Below, in pieces: positions 25,967-34,372 of a stretch of 64,000 nt of DNA. A program made the position numbers and the translations under genes. A model generated the notes under the pieces. That model saw nothing but the letters and a program-made list of their open reading frames with translations, was not told the origin of the DNA and searched no databases. How positions within the stretch are numbered: position 1 is the first letter of the stretch; each line of letters starts with the position of its first letter. The stretch comes from Actinomycetes bacterium (GTDB lineage: Bacteria; Actinomycetota; Actinomycetes; Propionibacteriales; Nocardioidaceae): assembly GCA_023460975.1 (NCBI GenBank), contig JAEWOG010000073.1:1-64000 (forward strand), given 5' to 3'.

Positions 25967-26018
25967 CCGACTGCCACCCGGCGGTCGAGACACCACCCAT
26001 CCACCAGGAGGAACCACC

Positions 26019-26225
26019 ATGAGCGAGACCACCACCTACACCGTCACCGGCATGACCTGCGGCCACTGCGCCTCCTCGGTCAGCGAGGAGATCTCGGAGA
26101 TCCCCGGCGTGGAGCAGGTCGACGTGGTCGTCGAGACCGGCGCCGTCACCGTCACGAGCCAGCAGGCCCTCGACACCGCTGCCGTCAAGGCCGCCGTCGA
26201 GGAAGCCGGCTACGCCCTGGCATGA
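26019..26225 (+). CDS. copZ: Copper chaperone, HMA domain
   Basis: This 68-residue single heavy-metal-associated domain has the metal-binding GMTCGHC (C14, C17) and the usual beta-alpha-beta-beta-alpha-beta pattern. It should carry Cu(I) to the ATPase CopA and/or CsoR. A strong AGGAGG precedes the ATG. Its stop overlaps the next start by 4 bp (ATGA). Confidence 0.95.
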   Translation: MSETTTYTVTGMTCGHCASSVSEEISEIPGVEQVDVVVETGAVTVTSQQALDTAAVKAAVEEAGYALA

Positions 26226-27193
26226 GCCGCGAGATCCCCGGCTCCGTACGGGTTGGCGGCTACGTGCTCGGCCTCGTCGCGGCATTCGCTGCCGCGTACG
26301 GGGTCGGCCAGGCCGTCGGCCCCGTCGACAGCGAGCAGGCCAGCGACCACGGCGGCCACGCTGCCGAGGAGCCCGCTGCCGACGAGCCCGGTGCCAACGG
26401 GCAGGGCCACACCGACAGCGGAACCGAGCATGCCGCAGCCACCGGCCCCACCGACGGCGTGTCAGGCCTGACTGCACGGGCGGACGGATTCACGCTCGCG
26501 CTGGCCCAGCCGATCGTGGCGGCCGGTCGCCAGGATCTGACGTTCCAGATCCTGACCTCCTCGGGTCGTCCCCTGCTGGACTACACCGAGGCGCACGAGA
26601 AGGACCTGCACCTCATCGTCGTACGCCGCGACCTGAGCGGCTTCCAGCACGTCCACCCGACCCTCGACACCGAGACCGGCACCTGGTCGGTTCCCGTACG
26701 CCTGGGCGGCGGCACCTGGCGCGTGATCGCCGACTTCGTGCCGCAGGGCTGGGACCCGCTGACCTTGGCCGAGGACCTCTCGGTGCGCGGCGAGTTCGCG
26801 CCCGTACCGCTGCCCGCGATGAGCCAGACCGCCACCGTGGGCCCGTACGAGGTCCACCTGTCTGGCAGCACCGCGCCGGGCGCCGACACCACGCTCACCG
26901 TGCACATCACCCGCGACGGGCAGGAGGTCACCGACCTCGAGGGTTACCTCGGCGCGTACGGCCACCTCGTGGCCCTGCGGTCCGGCGACCTCGGCTACCT
27001 GCACGTGCACCCCACCGACAACGGGTCGTCGGGACCGGAGATCGCGTTCGGGACCTCGTTCCCCACGCACGGCACCTACCGGCTGTATCTCGACTTCAAG
27101 CACGACGGGACGGTCCGTACGGCCGAGTTCACCGTGGACGCCTCCGGCGCCCCGGGCACCGCCACCGAGGAAGGAGCAGGCCATGACCACTGA
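26222..27193 (+). CDS. His-rich membrane-anchored protein of the copper operon
   Basis: This 323-residue protein has one N-terminal TM segment (VLGLVAAFAAAYGVGQAV, about 15-32). A His/Asp/Glu-rich linker follows (35-75, with DHGGH, GHTDS and EHAAA). Two beta-rich extracytoplasmic segments contain HLIVVRRDLSGFQHVHP and YGHLVALRSGDLGYLHVHP, which look like repeats with paired histidines. The C-terminus is GHDH. These features suggest extracytoplasmic copper binding. It overlaps copZ by 4 bp and copA by 11 bp, so it is part of the copper operon. I do not recognise a characterised homologue. Confidence 0.8.
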   Translation: MSREIPGSVRVGGYVLGLVAAFAAAYGVGQAVGPVDSEQASDHGGHAAEEPAADEPGANGQGHTDSGTEHAAATGPTDGVSGLTARADGFTLALAQPIVAAGRQDLTFQILTSSGRPLLDYTEAHEKDLHLIVVRRDLSGFQHVHPTLDTETGTWSVPVRLGGGTWRVIADFVPQGWDPLTLAEDLSVRGEFAPVPLPAMSQTATVGPYEVHLSGSTAPGADTTLTVHITRDGQEVTDLEGYLGAYGHLVALRSGDLGYLHVHPTDNGSSGPEIAFGTSFPTHGTYRLYLDFKHDGTVRTAEFTVDASGAPGTATEEGAGHDH

Positions 27194-29435
27194 CACCCAG
27201 ACCCACGACGCCACCACGGACGTCGAGCTCGCGATCACCGGCATGACCTGCGCGTCCTGCGCCAACCGGATCGAACGCAAGCTCAACAAGCTGGACGGCG
27301 TGGTCGCGACGGTCAACTACGCCACCGAGAAGGCGAAGGTGACCTTCCCCGGGACCTACTCCCCCGACGACCTGGTGGAGACCGTACGCGCGGCCGGGTA
27401 CGACGCCACGCTGCCCCAACCGGCCAGGGCCGAGACCTCCGAGGACGACGACTCCCGGGCACCCGACCCGCTGCTGCAGCGGCTCGTGGTGTCCGCGCTC
27501 CTCAGCGTCCCCGTGATCGCGATGGCGATGGTGCCGGCGTGGCAGTTCACGTACTGGCAGTGGGCCTCCCTCGCCCTCGCCGCGCCCGTCGTCGTGTGGG
27601 GCGCCTGGCCCTTCCACCGCGCCGCGGCCGTCAACCTGCGACACGGCACCGCGACGATGGACACGCTCGTCTCGCTGGGCGTGGGCGCGGCCTTCGCCTG
27701 GTCGATCTACGCCCTGTTCTGGGGCACCGCGGGGACGCCGGGGATGACCCACGGCTTCGACCTCACGATGAGCCGCGGCGACGGCGCGGGCAACATCTAC
27801 CTCGAGGCCGCCGCGGGCGTGACCACGTTCCTGCTGCTGGGCCGGTGGCTCGAGCACCGGTCCAAGCGCCAGGCCGGCGCGGCGCTGCGGGCGCTGCTCG
27901 ACCTGGGCGCCAAGGAGGTCGCCGTCCTGCGCAACGACCAGGAAGTGATGATCCCCGTGGAGGACCTGGGGGCGGGGGAGGAGTTCGTCGTACGTCCCGG
28001 GGAGAAGGTCGCCACCGACGGCGAAGTCGTGTCCGGGGTGTCCGCGGTGGACGTCTCCCTGCTCACCGGGGAACCCGTACCCGTCGATGTCGCAGCCGGC
28101 GACGCCGTGATCGGCGCCAGCATCAACACCACGGGGCGCCTGGTCGTCCGCGCCACCCGCGTCGGCTCGGACACGCAGTTGGCCCAGATGGCCAAGCTCG
28201 TCGAGGACGCCCAGACGGGCAAGGCTCCGGCGCAGCGGCTCGCGGACCGGATCTCGGGGATCTTCGTCCCCGTCGTCATCGTGCTCGCGCTGGCCACGCT
28301 CGGCTTCTGGCTCGGCGCGGGCGCGGGAACCTCCGCTGCCTTCACCGCAGCCGTGGCCGTCCTGATCATCGCCTGCCCCTGCGCCCTCGGCCTGGCCACC
28401 CCGACCGCCCTCATGGTCGGAACGGGGCGGGGCGCCCAGCTCGGCATCCTCATCAAGGGACCCGAGGTGCTGGAGTCCACGCGTACGGTCGACGTGATCG
28501 TGCTGGACAAGACCGGCACCGTCACCACCGGCGAGATGGCCGTACGCGACGTGGTCGCCGCCGCGGGCGAGGACGCCGACGAGGTGTTGCGCCTGGCCGG
28601 TGCCCTCGAAGCCGCCTCGGAGCACCCGATCGCGCGAGCAGTGTCGACCGCGGCCCGCGAGGCTTCGGGCGCGGTGGCGACGGTCGAGGACTTCGCCAAC
28701 GTGGAGGGCCTCGGGGTGCAAGGGGTCGTCGACGGGCACGCCGTACTCGTCGGCCGGCCCCGGCTGCTGGCGGAGTGGTCCCAACACCTGCCCGAGGACC
28801 TCGCCGACGCGTTGGCGCGGGCCCAGGGTGAGGGGTCGACTGCCGTCGCCGTCGGCTGGGACGGCCGCGCCCGCGGCGTCATCGTCGTCGGCGACACCGT
28901 CAAGCCCACCTCGGCGGAGGCGATCGCCCGGTTCAAGGAACTGGGGCTGTCGCCCGTCCTGCTGACCGGCGACAACGAGGCCGCGGCGCGACGTACGGCC
29001 GCGGAGGTCGGCATCGACACCGTCATCGCCGACGTCCTGCCCGCCGACAAGGTGGCGGAGATCCACCGGCTCCAGGCCTCCGGCAAGACGGTCGCCATGG
29101 TTGGCGACGGCGTCAACGACGCCGCGGCGCTCGCCCAAGCGGACTTGGGTCTGGCCATGGGAACGGGCACGGACGTGGCCATCCAGGCCAGCGACCTGAC
29201 CCTCGTACGGGGCGACCTGCGCGTGGTGGCCGACGCCCTGCGCCTCTCGCGGCGCACGCTCGGCACGATCAAGGGCAACCTGTTCTGGGCGTTCGCCTAC
29301 AACGTCGCCGCGATCCCCGTCGCTGCCGCAGGCCTCCTGAACCCGATGCTCGCGGGGGCTGCGATGGCGTTCTCCAGCGTCTTCGTGGTCACCAACAGCC
29401 TGCGGCTCCGGCGGTTCCGCTCCGAGATCGCGTGA
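27183..29435 (+). CDS. copA: Cu(I)-exporting P1B-type ATPase
   Basis: This 750-residue copper efflux ATPase has an N-terminal HMA domain with GMTCASC (C23, C26). Eight TM segments are expected. The ion-binding motif is CPC in IIACPCALGLATP, the phosphorylated aspartate is in DKTGT, the nucleotide-binding HP motif is in SEHPIARA, and the hinge is GDGVNDAAAL. It should pump Cu(I) out under CsoR control. The start ATG lies inside the upstream gene (11-bp overlap). Repeat array 3 starts about 20 bp after the stop. Confidence 0.96.
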   Translation: MTTDTQTHDATTDVELAITGMTCASCANRIERKLNKLDGVVATVNYATEKAKVTFPGTYSPDDLVETVRAAGYDATLPQPARAETSEDDDSRAPDPLLQRLVVSALLSVPVIAMAMVPAWQFTYWQWASLALAAPVVVWGAWPFHRAAAVNLRHGTATMDTLVSLGVGAAFAWSIYALFWGTAGTPGMTHGFDLTMSRGDGAGNIYLEAAAGVTTFLLLGRWLEHRSKRQAGAALRALLDLGAKEVAVLRNDQEVMIPVEDLGAGEEFVVRPGEKVATDGEVVSGVSAVDVSLLTGEPVPVDVAAGDAVIGASINTTGRLVVRATRVGSDTQLAQMAKLVEDAQTGKAPAQRLADRISGIFVPVVIVLALATLGFWLGAGAGTSAAFTAAVAVLIIACPCALGLATPTALMVGTGRGAQLGILIKGPEVLESTRTVDVIVLDKTGTVTTGEMAVRDVVAAAGEDADEVLRLAGALEAASEHPIARAVSTAAREASGAVATVEDFANVEGLGVQGVVDGHAVLVGRPRLLAEWSQHLPEDLADALARAQGEGSTAVAVGWDGRARGVIVVGDTVKPTSAEAIARFKELGLSPVLLTGDNEAAARRTAAEVGIDTVIADVLPADKVAEIHRLQASGKTVAMVGDGVNDAAALAQADLGLAMGTGTDVAIQASDLTLVRGDLRVVADALRLSRRTLGTIKGNLFWAFAYNVAAIPVAAAGLLNPMLAGAAMAFSSVFVVTNSLRLRRFRSEIA

Positions 29436-29454
29436 GGTTTGGTCGGGCGGGGGC

Positions 29455-29774
29455 GTGTCATGCGAACCCGGGCCTGCCGGGGTGTGCGTCATACAAACCG
29501 GGTCCGCTGGGCTGTGCGTCATACGAACCGGCACCAATACGTACGGGTCCGTATGACGCACGACCAGCCAGGGCCCGTACGTATGACGCACGACTACCCA
29601 GGGCCCGTACGTATGACGCAACCCCCAGCCAGGGCCTGTACGTATGGCGCACGACCACCCGACCAGCTCCACGTCATACAAACCCACCCAACCGAGCCCC
29701 ACGTCATACAACCCCGCACCAATACGTACGACTCCGTATGACGCACGACCACCCAGGGCCCGTACGTATGACGC
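29455..29774. repeat. Array 3 of 30/35-bp-period inverted repeat units (11 units)
   Basis: The 440-bp gap between copA and the EcsC gene holds forward words at 29455, 29486, 29516, 29671 and 29701, and reverse words at 29551, 29581, 29611, 29642, 29736 and 29766. Steps are 30 bp (two are 31). Both forward-to-reverse junctions (29516/29551, 29701/29736) are 35 bp with CACCAATACGTACG. Spacers in the reverse half repeat CCAGGGCCCGTAC. Here the flanking genes are in tandem, so the array is not confined to convergent junctions. 29775-29875 holds only the presumed EcsC promoter. Confidence 0.95.
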
Positions 29775-29875
29775 CCCCCGCCAGAGCACCCGGGAATGCG
29801 CGGCGCGCACCGCGGGTTGGAGGTGGGTTCGATACTTTCAACGTCGGCCACGACCCGTGGCGGAGAGGGGACGAC

Positions 29876-30595
29876 ATGGCGATCATCCGAAAGTCGCGCA
29901 AGCAGCAGCCGGTGCACGTTCCGGACGACGAGAATGTCATCACCCGGCTCATCACCCTGCTCCTCGATGTCGGCATCGACGGGGCAGGGCCGATGCCACC
30001 CGCCGCTGAGCTCGGCCACCGGGCGTTCGTCGCCACCGGCGGGCGCGAGCAGGCGATCGCCCGCGTGGCGCGCCGAGGCCTCGTCAAGAGTGGAGTCAGC
30101 GGGTTCGCCACCGGGATGGGTGGCTTCGTCACGATGCCGCTGGCCCTGCCCACCAACGTGGCGGCCTTCTACCTCGCAGCCACCCGTACGGTCGCCGCGA
30201 TCGCCCACCTGCGGGGCTACAACGTCGACGACCCGGCCGTACGGACGGCGATCCTGCTCACCCTGGTGGGTTCCGACGCCACGGATGTGCTCACGAAGGC
30301 CGGGATGAAGACCCCGAAGGGCGCCGCCACCGGTGTGGCCCTGAGCAGCCTGCCGCCGGCGGCGCTGATGATGGTCAACAAGGCCATCGGGTTCCGTCTG
30401 GTGCGGGGTCTCGGCGAGAAGGCCGCCGCCCAGTTGGGGCGGGCGGTCCCGCTGGCGGGCGGCGCCATCGGCGCGACGCTCGACACGGTGATGATGAAGA
30501 CGATCGCGACGCACGCGATGAAGGAGTTCCCCGCCCTCCCCATGGTCGGCCCGGGGGACCATGACCGACCACGGGTGGGCTCACCGGCCGTGTGA
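29876..30595 (+). CDS. EcsC family protein
   Basis: This 239-residue protein matches the EcsC family in length and pattern: an N-terminal helix, then a hydrophobic Gly-rich middle (SGFATGMGGFVTMPLALPTN, about 80-100) and TLVGSDATDVL. The family was named from a gene next to a Bacillus ABC transporter; its biochemical role is poorly known. The start is ATG 29876 with GGAGAGGGG upstream. The upstream 440 bp is mostly repeat array 3. Confidence 0.82.
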   Translation: MAIIRKSRKQQPVHVPDDENVITRLITLLLDVGIDGAGPMPPAAELGHRAFVATGGREQAIARVARRGLVKSGVSGFATGMGGFVTMPLALPTNVAAFYLAATRTVAAIAHLRGYNVDDPAVRTAILLTLVGSDATDVLTKAGMKTPKGAATGVALSSLPPAALMMVNKAIGFRLVRGLGEKAAAQLGRAVPLAGGAIGATLDTVMMKTIATHAMKEFPALPMVGPGDHDRPRVGSPAV

Positions 30596-32125
30596 TCAGG
30601 CCGGTGGACTGGGGGTGCCGGACTCCTCGTCCTGCCCGGCACCTTCGATGGAGTCGCGTACGGCCTGGGCCTCAGAGGCGACCGTCTCGGCGTCGACGAG
30701 GTCACTGGCCTGCTCGGTGAGCAGGGCCTCCCACCGATCGACGGCCTCCAGGGCGAGACCGGAGTCGTACAACTCCGCCCTCAGGTCGCTGCTGGCCTGC
30801 TCGATGAGGGCTGCGAACTCCTCCACCTCGCTGAACCGTTCGACCAGTACGTTGGACCGGCCGCCGGGGCCACCTCCCGCCCCGCCCGCACCGCCGAACT
30901 CGGGCGCGTCGGTCGGGCGTTCGCCCTGAGGCATCTCGGCCCCCTCGGGCATTGCGGGCATCTCACCGTCCTCGGGCGGCTCGAAGCCCTCCGGAGGCTC
31001 GGGACGCTCGCCGTCCCCACCAAAACCGCCACCGAACCCGCCGCCGAACCCACCGAAGGCCAGGTTGTGGTCCCACGCCACCACCGTGAAGGAGTCCGAG
31101 TCGGCGTCCCAGCGGAGGAAGGAGTTGTTGCCCGGGCCATCGATGTCGTCGAAGTTGTCGATGAGCTCCTCAAAGGCCAGGTAGCGGGCGAACGCTTCGG
31201 TGTCGAGGTGGTCGCCGAGCGACTCGGCGAACTCCTCGTCGCTGGAGTTGTTGAGGAAGTCGAGCAGCTCGATCAGCGGCGTCATGTCGTCCTCGCCGGT
31301 CTCCTGGTCGAACACGTCCACGTACGACTCGGCGTCCTCGCCGCGCCACGACCAGTCGCCCTCGGACTCGGACTTGTAGAGCAGGCCCGTGGTGGAGAAG
31401 TTCTCCTCCTCCCAGGTCTCGTCGAGGTTCTGCACCACGAGTCGCAGAGCCGCGTCGGCGCCGTTGACGCTGAAGCTGGACGCGATCGCGTACTCGCTGG
31501 CCAGACCCGCCTCACGCAGCAGGTCGAGCGCGACGGCCTCGTTGATCGCGGTCGTGGTCGAGTTGGAGCGGACCACGAACTCGCTGTAGCCGTCCGCCGT
31601 CTGCCCGTCGACGAACTTGTCGAGCCGGATCAGCCACGGCAGTTCGGTGGGCTCCGAGTCGACGTCGGCGCCGCGCAGCGACGAATTGCCCTTGAGCCGC
31701 AACCCCACGTTCTCGTACGTCGTGCCGTCGATGGTCACGGTGGCGGAGATCCACTCCTTCTCGTCGGTGTCGGCGTACGTCTGGAGCATCTCGCTCACCG
31801 TCGCCTCGTCGACCTCGACGGAGATCTCGTGCACCTCGGAGGCGTCCCACACGCCCGTCCCCTCGGCCACCTCCAGCGCTGCCGACTGGGCAGATCCGGA
31901 CCCCGACCCTTCCGAGCCGACTCCTACCGCCGAGCATGCGCTCAGGCCGAGCACTGCCGCCGCGGCCAGTGCGGGAACCATCCGCCGGAACCGGCGCGTC
32001 CAGCGGGTCCCTCGTTCGTCGAGCGTGCCCAGCTCGTCGAGCCTGTCGAGACGCCCTGGTTTCGACGAGCTCAACCAGCGGGGTTGCCCCGGTTTCGACG
32101 AACTCAACCAGCGATGGAGACTCAT
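30596..32125 (-). CDS. CotH kinase family lipoprotein
   Basis: If started at ATG 32125 this protein has 509 residues. That ATG overlaps the VTC stop as ATGA. The first 48 residues are then translated P2 repeat sequence (RWLSSSKPG twice), before a lipoprotein signal, MVPALAAAAVLGLSACS. Starting at ATG 31981 would give a normal 461-residue lipoprotein. The CotH fold follows: VGLRLKGNSSLRG, WLIRLDKFVDGQ, AYEEL-like AFEELIDNFDD, and FTVVAWDHNLAFGG. A Gly-rich insertion and an acidic/Pro-rich segment follow. CotH proteins are atypical secreted protein kinases; VTC and DUF4956 partners are usual. Confidence 0.87.
   Translation of the reverse strand: MSLHRWLSSSKPGQPRWLSSSKPGRLDRLDELGTLDERGTRWTRRFRRMVPALAAAAVLGLSACSAVGVGSEGSGSGSAQSAALEVAEGTGVWDASEVHEISVEVDEATVSEMLQTYADTDEKEWISATVTIDGTTYENVGLRLKGNSSLRGADVDSEPTELPWLIRLDKFVDGQTADGYSEFVVRSNSTTTAINEAVALDLLREAGLASEYAIASSFSVNGADAALRLVVQNLDETWEEENFSTTGLLYKSESEGDWSWRGEDAESYVDVFDQETGEDDMTPLIELLDFLNNSSDEEFAESLGDHLDTEAFARYLAFEELIDNFDDIDGPGNNSFLRWDADSDSFTVVAWDHNLAFGGFGGGFGGGFGGDGERPEPPEGFEPPEDGEMPAMPEGAEMPQGERPTDAPEFGGAGGAGGGPGGRSNVLVERFSEVEEFAALIEQASSDLRAELYDSGLALEAVDRWEALLTEQASDLVDAETVASEAQAVRDSIEGAGQDEESGTPSPPA
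32031..32114. repeat. P2 repeats inside the CotH N-terminal coding region
   Basis: Two good copies of the CTCAACCAGCG / GGTTTCGACGAGCTCAACCA type (about 32058-32080 and 32090-32113) and a degenerate inverted one (32031-32055) lie between the coupled CotH start at 32125 and the signal peptide at 31981. They are in frame, with no stop codon. Confidence 0.85.
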
Positions 32126-32910
32126 GCCGCCACCTCCGTCAGGGCCGCGGCGGGACGCAGTGTGCGGTGCAGCACCCGGTGCCACCGGTTGGAGGCCAGT
32201 TCGGGGTGCATGACGCACATCCCGGCGCCGTACTTGGAGATCCGGATCGGCCGGTGACCATGACGCCACAGCACCCGATCGACGGCTCCCGGACCGGACG
32301 CAGCGGACTTCGTCTCCACGACCACCACGTCGCCGGCGCCCACGAGTCGCTCCCCGCACCCGAAGTGCAGGTTCTCGTCGAGGGTGATCCGGGCGCCGTC
32401 GACCAACCAGGTGGCGCGACCGTACGCAGTGGTGAGGGTGGTGACCAGATCGTCGGGGCGTACGGCCATCCCCGCAGCGGCGAACCGTTCGCCCAACCAG
32501 TGCGCCGAGCCGCCGCCGATGGTGGCGCGCATGCGCAGCGGGTGCTCGAGCCGCTCCTTGACGGTGTGGCCGCGGCCGTTGCGGGTCTTCAGCTCCAGCC
32601 AGCAGGTGTCGGAGTCCGCGTACACCCGCGTGCGGACCTTCCACCGCCGCCGCCGCGGATGCGCGCTGGCGGACCAGCCCGCCAGGTCGACGGTGTCGAA
32701 GTAGGTCGACTCGTAGGTGCCCACGCGACTGCCGTCGAGTTCCAGCGCCCGGACATGGCCGACGCCTGTCAGGTCGGCCGCCACGGGGGCCAGCGCCGCG
32801 GTCGGGATGACGTACTTGCGATCGGTGCGCGTCAGGAGCGCCGCTGAGGCGTTCAACTCGTCCAGGCTGACGGCGTCCAGGCCGGCACTCAGGCTCCTCA
32901 GCGTGCTCAT
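32122..32910 (-). CDS. VTC-domain (polyphosphate polymerase-like) protein
   Basis: This 262-residue protein has the VTC/triphosphate-tunnel pattern: TRTDRKYVIP near the N-terminus, TYESTYFDTVDLAGW, RRRRWKVRTRVYADSDTCWLE, ELKTRNGRGHTVKER and VVETKS near the C-terminus. Basic and acidic residues alternate as needed to line a tunnel. In eukaryotes such domains make polyphosphate; the bacterial role with CotH is uncertain. Starts at 32910 and stops at 32122 both overlap neighbours by 4 bp (ATGA), so the three genes are strictly coupled. Confidence 0.88.
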   Translation of the reverse strand: MSTLRSLSAGLDAVSLDELNASAALLTRTDRKYVIPTAALAPVAADLTGVGHVRALELDGSRVGTYESTYFDTVDLAGWSASAHPRRRRWKVRTRVYADSDTCWLELKTRNGRGHTVKERLEHPLRMRATIGGGSAHWLGERFAAAGMAVRPDDLVTTLTTAYGRATWLVDGARITLDENLHFGCGERLVGAGDVVVVETKSAASGPGAVDRVLWRHGHRPIRISKYGAGMCVMHPELASNRWHRVLHRTLRPAAALTEVAA

Positions 32911-33503
32911 CGGACGTACTCCTGCTCCGGGATCTGGGCGTCGACCACCTCGCGCGTGAGGGCACGAGGGGCGTAGCGCACGTCGACCGTGGTGGAGTCG
33001 TTGACGAGGTCCAGTCGCAGCGTGACCGCCCGCTGCACCTTCGCCCCGAGCACGAGCTCGAGCCGGTCGCGCAGTTCCTCGGGATCGGCCACGGCGTGGT
33101 CGAGGACGACCATCTGCTGCTGCGCGCGCTGCTGCAGCCAGCGCCCGTCGACCACGACGAGTGCGGCCACGAGCACGGCCATCAGGGTCAGGGACCGTGC
33201 AGGCGAATCCCCGCCGAGGCCGCCCAGGAGTCCGAGCGCCAGGGCAACGAAGTAGTAGGCGATCTCGTGCTGGCCGAGCTCGGTCGAGCGCAGCCGGATG
33301 ATCGACAGGATGCCGAACAGGCCGAGGCCGAGACCGACCGAGGCCAAATTGCTGGTCAGTGCGGTGGTCACGGCCAGGACGCCGAGGTTCACGGCGACGA
33401 AGCTCGTGACGAGGTCGCCACGCCGGTGCCGTGGGAAGTAGACGCCGAGTGCAAGGACGAGGACGGCGACGATGTCGGCGCCGATGACGAGGTACTGGTT
33501 CAC
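32907..33503 (-). CDS. DUF4956 membrane protein
   Basis: This 198-residue protein has about four TM segments in the first 125 residues (VIGADIVAVLVLALGVYF, LGVLAVTTALTSNLASVG and others) and a soluble C-terminal domain. RHRRGDLVTSFVAVNLGV and LSIIRLRSTELGQHEIAYYF are typical of DUF4956 proteins, which commonly accompany VTC and CotH genes. The start is GTG 33503. It is the first gene of the coupled DUF4956-VTC-CotH operon. A short gap of 87 bp separates it from the upstream membrane gene. Confidence 0.87.
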   Translation of the reverse strand: MNQYLVIGADIVAVLVLALGVYFPRHRRGDLVTSFVAVNLGVLAVTTALTSNLASVGLGLGLFGILSIIRLRSTELGQHEIAYYFVALALGLLGGLGGDSPARSLTLMAVLVAALVVVDGRWLQQRAQQQMVVLDHAVADPEELRDRLELVLGAKVQRAVTLRLDLVNDSTTVDVRYAPRALTREVVDAQIPEQEYVR

Positions 33504-33590
33504 GGTGGGTCCTCCATGGGGTGCGGAACCACCACGGTGTCGCGCGCGCCTGTCGGGGACCTCGGATGAATCTGTGAGAGCGCTGTGGCC

Positions 33591-34004
33591 TCAGTTCGTG
33601 CCGGCGCTCCTGCCGGGACGCGTGTGCAGCAGCCAGGCCAGGCCGAGGAACGGCAGGACGAGCGGCAGGTAGCCGTAACCCGAGCCGAACTCCGACCACA
33701 CGGTCGCGTCGGGGAACAGCTCCGGGTCGAGCACAGTGAGCGTGCCCACCGCGAGCACTCCGACCATCTCGAAGCCGCACGCCAGCCACGCCAGCAGGCG
33801 CGGGCGGGGGCCGACCTCCGCGAGGCCGAGGGTGGCGGCGACGTAGACGAGGCCCGCCACCGCGGACAGGCCGTACGCCAGCGGGGCGTCGGAGGCCTTC
33901 GTCGCCAACTGGGCCAAGGACCGGGCCGTCGCGGCCAACGCGAAGATGGCGTAGACGGCGATGAGCGTACGGCCGAGGCCGGTCTTGGTGGAGCGCTCAG
34001 GCAT
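33591..34004 (-). CDS. Conserved 4-TM membrane protein
   Basis: This 137-residue protein has four hydrophobic segments (LIAVYAIFALAATARSL, AYGLSAVAGLVYVAATLGL, LLAWLACGFEMVGVLAVG, YLPLVLPFLGLAWLLH) and short loops. The start overlaps the preceding membrane gene by 8 bp, so they are co-translated. The invariant-looking SEFGSGYGYLPLVLP region is common in small actinobacterial membrane proteins of unknown function. No function can be given. Confidence 0.75.
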   Translation of the reverse strand: MPERSTKTGLGRTLIAVYAIFALAATARSLAQLATKASDAPLAYGLSAVAGLVYVAATLGLAEVGPRPRLLAWLACGFEMVGVLAVGTLTVLDPELFPDATVWSEFGSGYGYLPLVLPFLGLAWLLHTRPGRSAGTN

Positions 34005-34353
34005 TCCACACCTGACCCAGTCGTACGACCAGGAACGCCACCGTCAGCGCTGCCACCAGCAGCGTGGCCGTGGCGCCGCGAGAGCGCTCGGACAGCGACC
34101 ACACGAAGGCGATGGGCAGGATGATGACGATCGCCAGCAGGTAGCCGACGAACACGATGCCCGAGACCTGGTGGTTGCCCTGGGCGATCTGGACGAGTCC
34201 CACGACGGTCTGGATGAGGGCCAGCAGTTCAACTGCTCCGGTGATGCCCAGCAGCGTCCAGTCGGGCTCGCGGTCACGGATCACGTAGAAGGCGACGACG
34301 GCGGCCAGCGCCAGGGCGGCGACGATGAGGATCGTCTGGAGCGGGAAGATCAC
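33997..34353 (-). CDS. Conserved small membrane protein
   Basis: This 118-residue protein has about four TM segments (TILIVAALALAAVVAFYV, LLGITGAVELLALIQTVVG, GIVFVGYLLAIVIILPIAF, TATLLVAALTVAFLVV). It is paired with the 137-residue membrane protein downstream, so the two probably form a complex. The start is GTG 34353, with CACAAT six bases upstream and no Shine-Dalgarno sequence. I recognise no characterised family. Confidence 0.75.
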   Translation of the reverse strand: MIFPLQTILIVAALALAAVVAFYVIRDREPDWTLLGITGAVELLALIQTVVGLVQIAQGNHQVSGIVFVGYLLAIVIILPIAFVWSLSERSRGATATLLVAALTVAFLVVRLGQVWNA

Positions 34354-34359
34354 CCCCCG

Positions 34360-34365
34360 ATTGTG
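34360..34365 (-). promoter_or_regulatory. Putative -10 element for the small membrane protein pair
   Basis: On the minus strand CACAAT ends six bases before the GTG at 34353. This is the same hexamer and spacing as at the GNAT gene (4144-4149). Confidence 0.45.
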
Positions 34366-34372
34366 TCAGGGC

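Noticed and set aside
27129..29810. 893-codon open frame antisense to copA
   Set aside because: It covers a certain gene (CopA motifs present), has shadow-frame composition, and its end runs through array 3.
29432..29875. N-terminal extension of the EcsC gene into array 3
   Set aside because: The extension is array sequence. ATG 29876 has a good Shine-Dalgarno sequence and begins a normal EcsC protein.
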